NCBI GenBank assembly: GCA_905193085.1 | Contig: CAJJNI010000024.1 | Coordinates: 1-17,514 of the forward strand | DNA length: 17,514 nucleotides | Origin: an uncultured Lachnospiraceae bacterium | GTDB taxonomy: Bacteria; Bacillota; Clostridia; Lachnospirales; Lachnospiraceae | Direction of reading: 5' to 3' | Shown: piece after piece, positions 6,177 to 13,716 of the stretch | Layout of the letters: each line of letters opens with the position of its first letter | Position numbering within the stretch: position 1 is the stretch's first letter | Translations under genes and position numbers: made by a program | Notes under the pieces: generated by a model | What the model was told of the DNA's origin: nothing | Seen by the model: only the letters and a program-made list of their open reading frames with translations | Databases searched by the model: none

Positions 6177-8132
6177 TTAAGTTATATGCTTATTTTCCTG
6201 AAGAAAACTTATAAGTTTATCCTGAATTTCTGACAGACATTCAAGCAGTATAGGATTAAATGTTCCACATTCACCATTTAAAATCATTTCCATTGCTTTT
6301 TCGTGTGAAAATGCTTTCCTATAAACCCGCTCGCTTGTAAGTGCATCATACGCATCCGCAACAGATACTACCTGGGCTGAAATAGGAATTTCATCACCTT
6401 TTAAGCCATCAGGATAACCCTGGCCATCATATCTCTCATGATGCCATCTGCATATTTCAGCAGCAGTCTGCAAAATACGCTCATTCTGATACATGTCCAA
6501 TTTTTCAAGCATTGATGAACCCATAATCGCATGAGTCTTCATAATTTCAAACTCTTCTCTGGTTAATCTTTCCGGCTTATTTAAAATCTTCTCATCAATA
6601 CATATTTTACCTATATCATGAAATGCTGATGCTGTAGTTATTAGCGTCCTGTCATTCCATGATAATTTGTATTTGTCAGTTTTTTGAATTAATTTTTCTA
6701 AAAGCATCTGTGTTATTGCATTGATGTTGTTGACATGCATCTCTCTTTCACAATTTCTAAATTCAACTATCTGACCTAATATCGCAATCATCATTCGGTT
6801 ATTTTTTTCTTTTTCATTGATACTTTCCGTAATAATCGAAATTAGTCTGCGCTGTTTTGCATATAATTTAATTGTGTTAAATACTCGTCGGTAAACTATT
6901 CTTGCATCAAATGGGCTGCTTATATAATCAGATACGCCCATCTCATATGCCCTTCTTATAGTCTGGTCCGCATCTTCACTGGAAATCATAATTACCGGAA
7001 CATCTTCTATAAGATGGTTTCGGTTCATCTGTGATAAAACCTCAAAACCGTCCATTTCAGGCATTACAATATCTAAAAGTATGAGTGCAATTCCTGTTCC
7101 CTGATGTTGAAGTATATCCATACATTCTTTTCCGTTTGACGCCTGTAAAATATGATAATCTTCCTTTAAAATTTCAGAAAGAAACTCTCTGTTTATCTCT
7201 GCATCATCTACTATAAGTATCTGTGCTTTCATTTTCTCCCTGTCAGGCTGATTCTCTTTGTCAGAAGATTCTCCTATTATATCCTGCTCAGTAACTACCA
7301 TATTCTTATAGCTTTTTGCCTGATACATAAGCTTGTCTGCTTTTGCAATAACATTCTCTATCTGTTCATTCTGTGACAGAACTCCGCCTATACTCACAGA
7401 TAATTTCATTTTTGAATATCCATGGACATCTGCATTGTTAATTTCCCTTCGAATACGCCTGAGGATATTCTCCATACTCTGCTCATCAGCACCCGGCAGT
7501 ACAAGAAGAAATTCATCTCCACCATATCTGATTAATTTATCTGTCTTCCTAATGCAATCCCTTATTACATTCGCGGCAGTAATCAGTGCAGCGTCTCCTG
7601 CATTATGTCCATATGTGTCATTATATATTTTAAAATCATCTAAATCGATTACCGCAACACCCGCAGTATAATCAAGATTCTTGATTTTCTCTTCATAGTA
7701 TCTTCGATTATATGCCCCTGTTAATACATCTTCATAAAGTTTATCTTCATAACCGGCTATCTTACTGACAAGCTTGTCTCTTCCCTCTGAACCAACGAGC
7801 ATGGAATCATCGTCCATGCATTTAATCATTTCCATGCTGTATGGTTTATTATCAATCTCTACATACTTTGCAATGACCTGATAAATCTGTGACTCAAAAT
7901 ATTCAAGCTTTGTTTTCTGAGTCTTAAATTTAACTGCTTTACTGGAAACACAATTTTCACACCTTGTATTTCTATTCCAAAATTTATAACATTCACAATA
8001 GTTTTCATGTGAATTACCGTCAACTACCTGCAAAGTATCTGCATCAAGTAATCTTACAACATCGAATACTTCTTCTAAACATTTAATTTTTTCATCTGCC
8101 TGCTGCTTTGTCATAATGTAATCTGATTTCAT
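6177..8132 (-). CDS. Bifunctional c-di-GMP protein: Cys-rich N-domain - GGDEF - receiver - HD-GYP
   Basis: A 651-residue cytoplasmic protein with no membrane segment. Domains in order: an N-terminal PAS-like region (about 1-125) with C46-x-C48 and C58-x-x-C61; a GGDEF diguanylate cyclase domain (about 134-280) with an intact GGDEF (204-208) and an RxxD inhibitory site RKTD (195-198) five residues before it; a response-regulator receiver (about 303-425) with acidic pair D309-D310, acceptor Asp354 in LLDIVMPEMDG, Ser384 at the Thr/Ser position, but Ser406 where the conserved Lys should be (DYISSPFD); and an HD-GYP phosphodiesterase (about 440-640) with H505-D506, H534, H564-H565, GYP (572-574) and Asp593. 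By motif both synthesis and hydrolysis of c-di-GMP look possible. The ATG at 8130-8132 follows AGGAGTG. It lies 46 nt after an HPt gene that is probably its phosphotransfer partner. Net activity cannot be predicted. Confidence 0.9.
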   Translation of the reverse strand: MKSDYIMTKQQADEKIKCLEEVFDVVRLLDADTLQVVDGNSHENYCECYKFWNRNTRCENCVSSKAVKFKTQKTKLEYFESQIYQVIAKYVEIDNKPYSMEMIKCMDDDSMLVGSEGRDKLVSKIAGYEDKLYEDVLTGAYNRRYYEEKIKNLDYTAGVAVIDLDDFKIYNDTYGHNAGDAALITAANVIRDCIRKTDKLIRYGGDEFLLVLPGADEQSMENILRRIRREINNADVHGYSKMKLSVSIGGVLSQNEQIENVIAKADKLMYQAKSYKNMVVTEQDIIGESSDKENQPDREKMKAQILIVDDAEINREFLSEILKEDYHILQASNGKECMDILQHQGTGIALILLDIVMPEMDGFEVLSQMNRNHLIEDVPVIMISSEDADQTIRRAYEMGVSDYISSPFDARIVYRRVFNTIKLYAKQRRLISIITESINEKEKNNRMMIAILGQIVEFRNCEREMHVNNINAITQMLLEKLIQKTDKYKLSWNDRTLITTASAFHDIGKICIDEKILNKPERLTREEFEIMKTHAIMGSSMLEKLDMYQNERILQTAAEICRWHHERYDGQGYPDGLKGDEIPISAQVVSVADAYDALTSERVYRKAFSHEKAMEMILNGECGTFNPILLECLSEIQDKLISFLQENKHIT

Positions 8133-8178
8133 ATATTTATCACTCCTGATAGCATACTCCTACTAAGTAAAAAACAGA

Positions 8179-8526
8179 TTACTGTAACTGTCCAATTGCA
8201 TATTCAGTTATTTTGTACTGTTCTTCTACTTTGGCAAAAAGTTCGTCTGAACTCTCAAGCTCACCTTTTCTTAGTTTTTCGGTAAGTTCAGAACTTACAG
8301 TATATAAATTGTTAAAACCGAGATTAAGACATACACCTTTAAGTGTATGTGCTGCCCTGAAAGCTTCATTTACATCTTTATCCTGCAATGCCTGTTTTAA
8401 ATTGGCAAAACTTGTATCATTAAGAAATTTAACTGCAAATCTCTTTACCATTGCCTCACTTCCAAGCCTGCTCATTACATTGTTATAATCAGCCCCCATA
8501 TATTCATAACATTCTTTTGTATTCAT
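8179..8526 (-). CDS. Orphan histidine phosphotransfer (HPt) domain protein
   Basis: A 115-residue helical protein made of a single HPt domain. The phosphorylatable histidine is His60 in AAHTLKGVCLNLGF, a classic HxLKG motif, followed by the LYTVSSELTEKLRKGEL helix. HPt proteins carry phosphate between receiver domains in phosphorelays. The start is the ATG at 8524-8526, which has AAGGAG 7 nt upstream. A longer frame opens with TTG at 8562 but has no suitable ribosome binding site. The gene precedes the GGDEF-receiver-HD-GYP gene in the same unit, and the receiver there is the obvious candidate partner. No histidine kinase is present in the window, so the phosphate source is unknown. Confidence 0.85.
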   Translation of the reverse strand: MNTKECYEYMGADYNNVMSRLGSEAMVKRFAVKFLNDTSFANLKQALQDKDVNEAFRAAHTLKGVCLNLGFNNLYTVSSELTEKLRKGELESSDELFAKVEEQYKITEYAIGQLQ

Positions 8527-8592
8527 ATATCTCTCCTTATCAAAATGACGAATCTTTTGCAATTCACAAATAATTGTACCAAATTATTTACA

Positions 8593-8621
8593 AGTATAAC
8601 ACCCTTTTTATAATGTTGCAA
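8593..8621 (-). promoter_or_regulatory. Sigma-A promoter of the HPt / c-di-GMP operon
   Basis: On the minus strand, TTGCAA (8616-8621) and TATACT (8593-8598) are separated by 17 nt, with an extended -10 TG. A strongly AT-rich stretch (8622-8690) just upstream could serve as an UP element. The predicted start is near 8586, giving a leader of about 60 nt. Confidence 0.65.
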
Positions 8622-8732
8622 TTATCAATAATATTTTTTCAATATATTTATATATATCAACAAAATCACGATATTTTTTAATAAATTATAAAAAGCCTTT
8701 TTAAAACGACCGGCAGAAGATTAATAGAAATT

Positions 8733-8772
8733 TATACAAAAAATGTAACCCCAATTGAGAGATTACATTTTT
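8733..8772 (-). terminator. Terminator of the murB-rapZ-whiA-crh unit
   Basis: Arms 8739-8750 and 8761-8772 form a 12-bp stem on the minus strand (AAAAATGTAATC / GGTTACATTTTT, one U-G wobble) with a 10-nt loop. The stem runs into a short T-tract. On the plus strand the wobble becomes an A-C mismatch, so the minus orientation is favoured. It follows the crh-like stop codon by about 95 nt. Confidence 0.7.
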
Positions 8773-8798
8773 ATAAATATCATCAAGTATAATTTCTA

Positions 8799-8859
8799 CA
8801 GTAATGATGCCTGCATTTGTGCAAGCTCATTATTGCAATTTTTTTCAGTAATGATGCCT
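8799..8859 (-). repeat. 14-bp direct repeat in the 3' untranslated region after the crh-like gene
   Basis: The minus-strand sequence AGGCATCATTACTG occurs exactly at 8846-8859 and again at 8799-8812, 47 nt apart, between the crh-like stop codon and the terminator. Reading on in the crh frame past its TAA gives 22 sense codons before a TAG at about 8799; the two copies fall in different reading phases. Apart from this, the roughly 340 bases between crh and the HPt gene hold only the terminator and the HPt promoter. Confidence 0.6.
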
Positions 8860-8867
8860 ACGGATTG

Positions 8868-9137
8868 TTACCCGATGCTCGCGATGTTTCCAACAAGAAG
8901 GCTTTCTAGTTTTTCTGCAGCTTCTTCTTCATCTTTTCCTTCTGTTGAGATAACCATATTTTCACCTTCTGTGAGGTTTAATGTCATCATTCCCATTATG
9001 CTTTTAGCATTTACATGCTTATTACCACTCTCTAAATATATACGGCTTTCATACTGACTTGCAGTCTGAACAATCTGTGCCACCGGTCTGTTTTCTAATC
9101 CTGCTGAAATTTTAATTGTTACTGGTTTCTTAATCAT
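8868..9137 (-). CDS. crh: HPr-family protein lacking the catalytic histidine (Crh-like)
   Basis: An 89-residue HPr-fold protein. The usual EI-phosphorylated His15 of GLHARP is replaced by glutamate (GLENRP, Glu15), so it should not carry sugar phosphotransferase phosphate. The regulatory serine is kept at position 46 in AKSIMGMM, the target of HPr kinase in Firmicutes. B. subtilis Crh shows the same pattern (Gln15, Ser46), acts with CcpA in carbon catabolite control, and is also encoded directly after whiA (yvcL). Context and motifs therefore agree on a Crh-type regulator. Its ATG overlaps the whiA stop by 4 nt (ATGA), and its ribosome binding site AAGGAGG lies inside the last whiA codons, pointing to translational coupling. 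Orthology to Crh itself is inferred; clostridial HPr paralogues in this locus could have evolved independently. Confidence 0.8.
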   Translation of the reverse strand: MIKKPVTIKISAGLENRPVAQIVQTASQYESRIYLESGNKHVNAKSIMGMMTLNLTEGENMVISTEGKDEEEAAEKLESLLVGNIASIG

Positions 9138-10093
9138 TGTAAAATTCCTCCTTTTTTCTCTCGCAATTCATCTGCCAAAATACTTATTTTCCTTAACCTG
9201 TGATTTACGCCCGACTTCCCTACAGGCGAACTGAGCATATTTCCAAGCTCTTTTAATGACGCCTCACTATTTTCCAAACGAAGCTGTGCAATCTCTCTAA
9301 GCTGCACCGGCAAAGCCTCAAGCCCTATAGTGTTCATAAGATATTCTATATCTTCTTTCTGTTTAACAGCCGCTGAAACCGTTTTATTGATATTGGCTGT
9401 CTCACAGTTAACCTGTCTGTTGACATTATTCCGCATCTCTTTAACTATACGAACATTTTCAAGTTTCATTAATGCAACATATGCTTCCATAATATTTAAT
9501 GTGTCTACTATTTTGTCGCCTTCTTTTATATATACGACAAAATGCTTTTTTCGTTCTACCACTTTTGCATCTAAATCAAAATGATTAAGCAAATCCATCA
9601 TTTGCTGTGCTTTTTCTTTTGTCTGGCAAACTATTTCAAAATGGTAAAACTTCTCCGGGTCACTTATCGAGCCTGCAGCAAGAAATGCACCTCTTATAAA
9701 AGCTCTCTTACAGCATGTATTTTGTACTACAATATTATTTACAAGCCCTGTTCCCGACATAAAATTAAATGATTCATCTAAAAACTTAATTGCTTTTAAA
9801 ATTCTTATAGTCTCCTGCTCATTATTACATTCGACTATGTATACTTTTCCTTTTTTTGAACAATCTTCTCCTGAAAAAGAAATTGCATCTTTCCCAAAGG
9901 CGGCCTCTATCAACTGTACAGTCGATGTTACAACTGCCATATTTTCAGTCTGTATCCTGAATACAGATTTACCATTCCTGCTTACTACATGACCACAAAA
10001 AGCAAAAATCCCGGCAAGCTGCGCTATCTGACAATGACGGCTTTTACCTTTGCACCCTGCAAGTTCTTCCTTTACATCTGCTGAAAAAGACAT
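9134..10093 (-). CDS. whiA: WhiA-family DNA-binding protein
   Basis: WhiA (B. subtilis YvcL) is a conserved Gram-positive protein with a degenerate LAGLIDADG homing-endonuclease-like part and a C-terminal helix-turn-helix. It affects division and chromosome segregation in Firmicutes and sporulation transcription in Streptomyces. The 319 residues show the typical N-terminus MSFSADVKEEL, the LAGLIDADG-like core with CCKRAFIRGAFLAAGSISDP (128-146 region), and the helix-turn-helix with SLKELGNML and SGVNHRLRKI (279-303). The start follows AAGGGAG. It sits 43 nt after rapZ and overlaps the crh-like gene, the same neighbourhood as B. subtilis yvcJ-yvcK-yvcL-crh except that no yvcK lies between rapZ and whiA. 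Confidence 0.94.
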   Translation of the reverse strand: MSFSADVKEELAGCKGKSRHCQIAQLAGIFAFCGHVVSRNGKSVFRIQTENMAVVTSTVQLIEAAFGKDAISFSGEDCSKKGKVYIVECNNEQETIRILKAIKFLDESFNFMSGTGLVNNIVVQNTCCKRAFIRGAFLAAGSISDPEKFYHFEIVCQTKEKAQQMMDLLNHFDLDAKVVERKKHFVVYIKEGDKIVDTLNIMEAYVALMKLENVRIVKEMRNNVNRQVNCETANINKTVSAAVKQKEDIEYLMNTIGLEALPVQLREIAQLRLENSEASLKELGNMLSSPVGKSGVNHRLRKISILADELREKKGGILQ

Positions 10094-10136
10094 TTTTCTG
10101 ACTCCCTTTTCACATGCTTTGTTGTGGTAAAAATAA

Positions 10137-11015
10137 CTACATCACTTTTTTGGTGTGACTGTCTTTAAGTATATCCCTGTGTTCAATTTTAATTCCATAA
10201 CTGTTCTGGTCTTTAAGTGCCTCATAAAGCTTATTTGCAAGAGTAACAGAACGATGTTTGCCACCTGTACAGCCAATACTTATTACAAGACGATTTTTAC
10301 CTTCCTGTATATAGTTAGGTATAAGAAACTGTATCATATCAACAAGTTTCGACAGAAATTGTCTGGAAACATCCATTCCCATCACAAAATCCTGAACTTC
10401 TTTCTCATTACCTGTCTTTTCTTTTAATTCAGTAATGTAATATGGATTCGGTAAAAATCTGACATCAAACACCAGGTCTGAATCATTTGGTATACCGTAC
10501 TTAAACCCAAATGATAATATGTTTACAAACAAATTCTTATACTCTCTGTTATTTACAAAAATCTGCTCAAGTTCTTTTCTAAGCTCTCTTGTCAGCATAC
10601 TGCTTGTATCAAGAATATAGTTTGATTTCTTCTTAATATTTTCCAGAAGTTTTCTCTCTTTTTTAATGCCGCTGTCAATTCTTCCTTCTCCGGCAAGCGG
10701 ATGATTTCGTCTTGTCTCTTTATATCTTTTAACAAGGACTTCATCCGTAGCCTCTAAAAAAAGCACCTCATATTCCTGCTTTTCTTCTGAAAATCTATCT
10801 ATAAGTTCTTCTATTTTAGATACTTCTCCACTTCGTATATCTACACCAAGTGCGACCTTAGATATTTCCTGATTAGGAATTGAAAGAAGCTCGACAAATT
10901 TACCTACAAGCGGTATCGGCAGATTATCTACACAATAATACCCCATATCTTCCAGCATCTTTAATGTCACACTCTTACCTGCACCTGACATGCCTGTAAC
11001 TATTACAAATCTCAC
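10137..11015 (-). CDS. rapZ: RapZ/YvcJ-family nucleotide-binding protein
   Basis: P-loop protein of the RapZ (YvcJ) family. In E. coli RapZ is an RNA adaptor that controls GlmS and hence glucosamine-6-phosphate supply; the B. subtilis YvcJ binds and hydrolyses nucleotides and affects competence. The 292 residues contain Walker A GMSGAGKS (8-15), VDNLP (29-33), RRNHPL (102-107), SFGFKYG (168-174), VFDVRFLPNPY (182-192) and the C-terminal GCTGGKHRSV (248-257) anion-binding loop. The start is GTG at 11013-11015, supported by the family's MRFVIVTGMSGAGKS N-terminus and by an in-frame stop just upstream. A weak AAGGA lies about 11 nt before it. It lies 48 nt after murB, linking it to amino-sugar and cell-wall metabolism. 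Confidence 0.94.
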   Translation of the reverse strand: MRFVIVTGMSGAGKSVTLKMLEDMGYYCVDNLPIPLVGKFVELLSIPNQEISKVALGVDIRSGEVSKIEELIDRFSEEKQEYEVLFLEATDEVLVKRYKETRRNHPLAGEGRIDSGIKKERKLLENIKKKSNYILDTSSMLTRELRKELEQIFVNNREYKNLFVNILSFGFKYGIPNDSDLVFDVRFLPNPYYITELKEKTGNEKEVQDFVMGMDVSRQFLSKLVDMIQFLIPNYIQEGKNRLVISIGCTGGKHRSVTLANKLYEALKDQNSYGIKIEHRDILKDSHTKKVM

Positions 11016-11063
11016 TTATACATCATCCTTCGCTACACTTAGTCTGATTTCAATTGGAAAGTC

Positions 11064-11978
11064 TCAAAACTCACCAAGCAGTTTAACTTCTAATTCCAAA
11101 GGGATATTATTTTCTTTTAACACTTTTTCCTTAATTCGTCGTGTAAGTTCAATCACATCTGCTGCGGTAGCATTTCCCTTATTAATTACAAATCCGCAAT
11201 GTTTATCTGAAACCTGTGCGCCACCGACGCTATATCCCGAAAATCCTGCTTCCATAATTAATTTTCCCGCAAAATTACCTTCCGGTCTTTTAAATGTTGA
11301 ACCCGCACTCGGATATTCCAATGGCTGTTTTGTCTTTCTTTTTACCCTTAAATCGTCCATAACAGCTTTAATTTCCTCTCTGTTACCCTGTTTAAGAGTA
11401 ATAACAGCTTCAAGCACTATTCCCTGCATATCTGCAACAGAACTTTTTCTATACCCAAACTTAAGTTCATCCTCTTTGAGAACAACAACTTCAAAATCAC
11501 TGTTGAGTACAGTTACCTCTGTCACAACCTGACTCATTTCTCCACCATAAGCTCCGGCATTCATTATTACTGCACCACCTAATGTTCCCGGTATACCTGA
11601 TGCAAATTCAAAACCGGTCAGACCGGCTTCATAAGCCTTTGCCGCAACTGATGATAACAGAGCACCTGCCATTACACGCAAACGGTTTTCCTCTCTTGTT
11701 ATCGATGATAAATTTTTGAAAATCTGAATTATAACTCCGTCAAATCCTTTATCTGAAACAAGAAGATTGCTTCCGTTGCCCAAAATAAAATACTTTATGT
11801 CGTGTTCCCTGCAATATACAAGCACTTTTTTAAGCACATCAACTGACTGTGCCGAAATAAAAAGTCTTGCCGGCCCTCCAATGCGAAATGTTGTATGCTT
11901 TTTCATAGGCTCGTTTTCAAGACAATTCTCAACGCCTGCTATTTCCACTAATTCTTTTATATTATTATCTCCAATCAT
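11064..11978 (-). CDS. murB: UDP-N-acetylenolpyruvoylglucosamine reductase
   Basis: FAD/NADPH enzyme that reduces UDP-GlcNAc-enolpyruvate to UDP-MurNAc in the cytoplasm, the second committed step of peptidoglycan synthesis. The 304 residues are the short Gram-positive form. Visible motifs: FRIGGPA (31-37), the FAD site LGNGSNLL (67-74), GIPGTLGGAVIMNAGAYGGE (128-147), the catalytic serine in SAGSTFKRP (Ser227), SDKHCGFVIN (257-266) and the C-terminal glutamate in PLELEVKLLG (Glu296). The ATG at 11976-11978 has GGAG about 10 nt upstream. First gene of the murB-rapZ-whiA-crh run, with its own promoter but also within reach of read-through from znuB. Confidence 0.95.
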   Translation of the reverse strand: MIGDNNIKELVEIAGVENCLENEPMKKHTTFRIGGPARLFISAQSVDVLKKVLVYCREHDIKYFILGNGSNLLVSDKGFDGVIIQIFKNLSSITREENRLRVMAGALLSSVAAKAYEAGLTGFEFASGIPGTLGGAVIMNAGAYGGEMSQVVTEVTVLNSDFEVVVLKEDELKFGYRKSSVADMQGIVLEAVITLKQGNREEIKAVMDDLRVKRKTKQPLEYPSAGSTFKRPEGNFAGKLIMEAGFSGYSVGGAQVSDKHCGFVINKGNATAADVIELTRRIKEKVLKENNIPLELEVKLLGEF

Positions 11979-12028
11979 ACAAATAAATCTCCATTTCTTT
12001 GTAGTCGAACAGAAAATAGCCTATCTTT

Positions 12029-12057
12029 AGGATACAATAGGATTTTCTTTATTTCAA
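12029..12057 (-). promoter_or_regulatory. Probable promoter of murB-rapZ-whiA-crh
   Basis: On the minus strand, TTGAAA (12052-12057) and TATCCT (12029-12034) are spaced by 17 nt, in the 113-nt gap after znuB. Reasonable but not consensus. An imperfect hairpin CCTAT/ATAGG overlaps the -10 region. No terminator is visible between znuB and this promoter. Confidence 0.5.
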
Positions 12058-12091
12058 TTGATAATATACCTAAAACTTTTTCATAAATTCT

Positions 12092-12931
12092 TTATTTTTG
12101 TAAAATTTTCACTATATAAGAGAAAAAGAACAGTATTGATGCATACACAATTATAACAGGACCACATGCCACATTCATATAATATGAAACAAGCAGTCCG
12201 CAGATTCCTGAAAAAAGCGAAAAAATTACTGAAAACAAATGATATTGTCTTACATTTGTAGAAATATTTTTTGCAGCCGCTACAGGAAGTATCATAAGTG
12301 CATTTATGAGAAGTATTCCTATCCATTTAATAGCGAGCATTACAATTACGGCAATAAGCACTACAAATATATTTTCTATCAGATTAACCTTTATACCCTT
12401 ACTTCTTGCCAGTGACGAATTAAGACTCACAAAAAGCATCTTGTTGTACAACCCCCACCACAATATAAATGTTATAATAAATACAACAAGCAGTGCTTTT
12501 ATCTCGCCCGGAGTAATGCTTAATATATCACCGATTAACAGTGATGAATAATTGTTAAAATTACCCTGATACGACAGGACAATAAGTCCTATCGCTATAC
12601 TGCATGACGCAAACACTGATATGATAGTATCTGATTCTATCCCCTGTTTACTCTTTATTTTGTTGAGAAGAAGTGCAAATAAAACTGCAAATACTATCAT
12701 GGATATATTTGTATCTGAAACTCCTAAAACTACACCTATTGCAATTCCTGTAAGTGCCGAGTGTCCAAGCGCATCAGAAAAGAATGCCATTTTTTTCTGA
12801 ACTATAAGTGTACCTACCATACCAAGCAATGGCGTAATTAAAATTATGGCAATAAATGCATTTTTCATGAAATCGTATGAAACCCATGAAAACGGGAGTA
12901 TTTTTTCCAGAATATTATATATGGTTTCCAT
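12092..12931 (-). CDS. znuB: Metal (probably zinc) ABC transporter, permease
   Basis: Integral membrane subunit of an ABC-3 family importer for Zn2+ or Mn2+. The 279 residues have about eight or nine hydrophobic segments (for example 24-44, 76-90, 102-121, 143-161, 185-220, 232-252, 256-275). The family motif FSDALGHSALTGIAIG (51-66), where the coupling helix and SHA/GHS-type element lie, is clear, as is IKWIGILLINALMILPVAAA (201-220). It starts 32 nt after znuC with AGGAG in place. Together with the ATPase and the binding protein it makes a complete transporter. Zinc is favoured over manganese by the His-rich binding protein, but specificity is inferred. Confidence 0.93.
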   Translation of the reverse strand: METIYNILEKILPFSWVSYDFMKNAFIAIILITPLLGMVGTLIVQKKMAFFSDALGHSALTGIAIGVVLGVSDTNISMIVFAVLFALLLNKIKSKQGIESDTIISVFASCSIAIGLIVLSYQGNFNNYSSLLIGDILSITPGEIKALLVVFIITFILWWGLYNKMLFVSLNSSLARSKGIKVNLIENIFVVLIAVIVMLAIKWIGILLINALMILPVAAAKNISTNVRQYHLFSVIFSLFSGICGLLVSYYMNVACGPVIIVYASILFFFSYIVKILQK

Positions 12932-12963
12932 TTATTATCGCTCCTGTTCTAAGCTTAAAACTG

Positions 12964-13716
12964 CTACATTCCAAATGTTTCTTTAAACTCATCACTTGCA
13001 AATACTGATGCCGGTGTGCCTTTTTTCAACACTTTCCTGTCTATAAGAACAACCTCATCTGCATATTTTCTGACATACTCCAAATCATGTGAAACTAAAA
13101 TTATTGCCATGTCATGAGTTTTTTTAAGTTTATCTATAGTCTCATAAAAAAGTTCCATTCCGTTTTTGTCAATTCCGGAAACCGGCTCATCAAGAAGCAG
13201 AAGGTTAGGCTCATTTATAATTGCCAGTGACAACAGCACCCTCTGAAGCTGTCCTCCTGAAAGATTTGAAAGCTGCCTGTCAATACAGTCATCAACCTGA
13301 AAAACAGACAATGCTTCTTTTATTTTCTGCTCCGTCTTCTTTCGTTTTAACAAAAACACCGGCTCACTGCTCATGTATGAAGCCATAAAATCATACACAC
13401 TTACAGGAGTTCCTTTTTCTATATTAAGACTTTGCGGAACATATCCTATCTTTAACACATTTTTCTTTTTCAAAGAACGGCCTTCCGGAGTCTGAAATAC
13501 AATTTTTCCCTGATGCACAACTTCACCTAATATGGCTTTTATTAAGGTTGATTTTCCGGCCCCGTTTCTACCTATGAGTACATGGAGTTTTCCACAATGT
13601 ATATGCAGATTTACATCTTCTAAAATGACTTCACTTCCATATTGTACATGAAAATGATGAATTTTTATACAATGTAGTCCACATGGCTTATTTGCCTGAT
13701 TATTCACATCTGTCAT
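12964..13716 (-). CDS. znuC: Metal (probably zinc) ABC transporter, ATP-binding protein
   Basis: Cytoplasmic ATPase that powers the metal importer. The 250 residues have the full nucleotide-binding set: Walker A GRNGAGKS (49-56), Q-loop Gln95, ABC signature LSGGQ (152-156), Walker B LLLLDE with Glu177, and the switch His210 (VSHD). The N-terminus before the ABC fold is Cys/His rich: C12-G-L-H15-C16 followed by H20, H21 and H23. This could bind metal and gate the transporter; that is a guess. Its ATG overlaps the znuA stop by 4 nt, suggesting coupled translation. Confidence 0.94.
   Translation of the reverse strand: MTDVNNQANKPCGLHCIKIHHFHVQYGSEVILEDVNLHIHCGKLHVLIGRNGAGKSTLIKAILGEVVHQGKIVFQTPEGRSLKKKNVLKIGYVPQSLNIEKGTPVSVYDFMASYMSSEPVFLLKRKKTEQKIKEALSVFQVDDCIDRQLSNLSGGQLQRVLLSLAIINEPNLLLLDEPVSGIDKNGMELFYETIDKLKKTHDMAIILVSHDLEYVRKYADEVVLIDRKVLKKGTPASVFASDEFKETFGM

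Noticed and set aside
8527..8562. Longer start (TTG at 8562) for the HPt protein
   Set aside because: No ribosome binding site fits it. The ATG at 8524-8526 has AAGGAG at the right distance and gives a normal HPt length.
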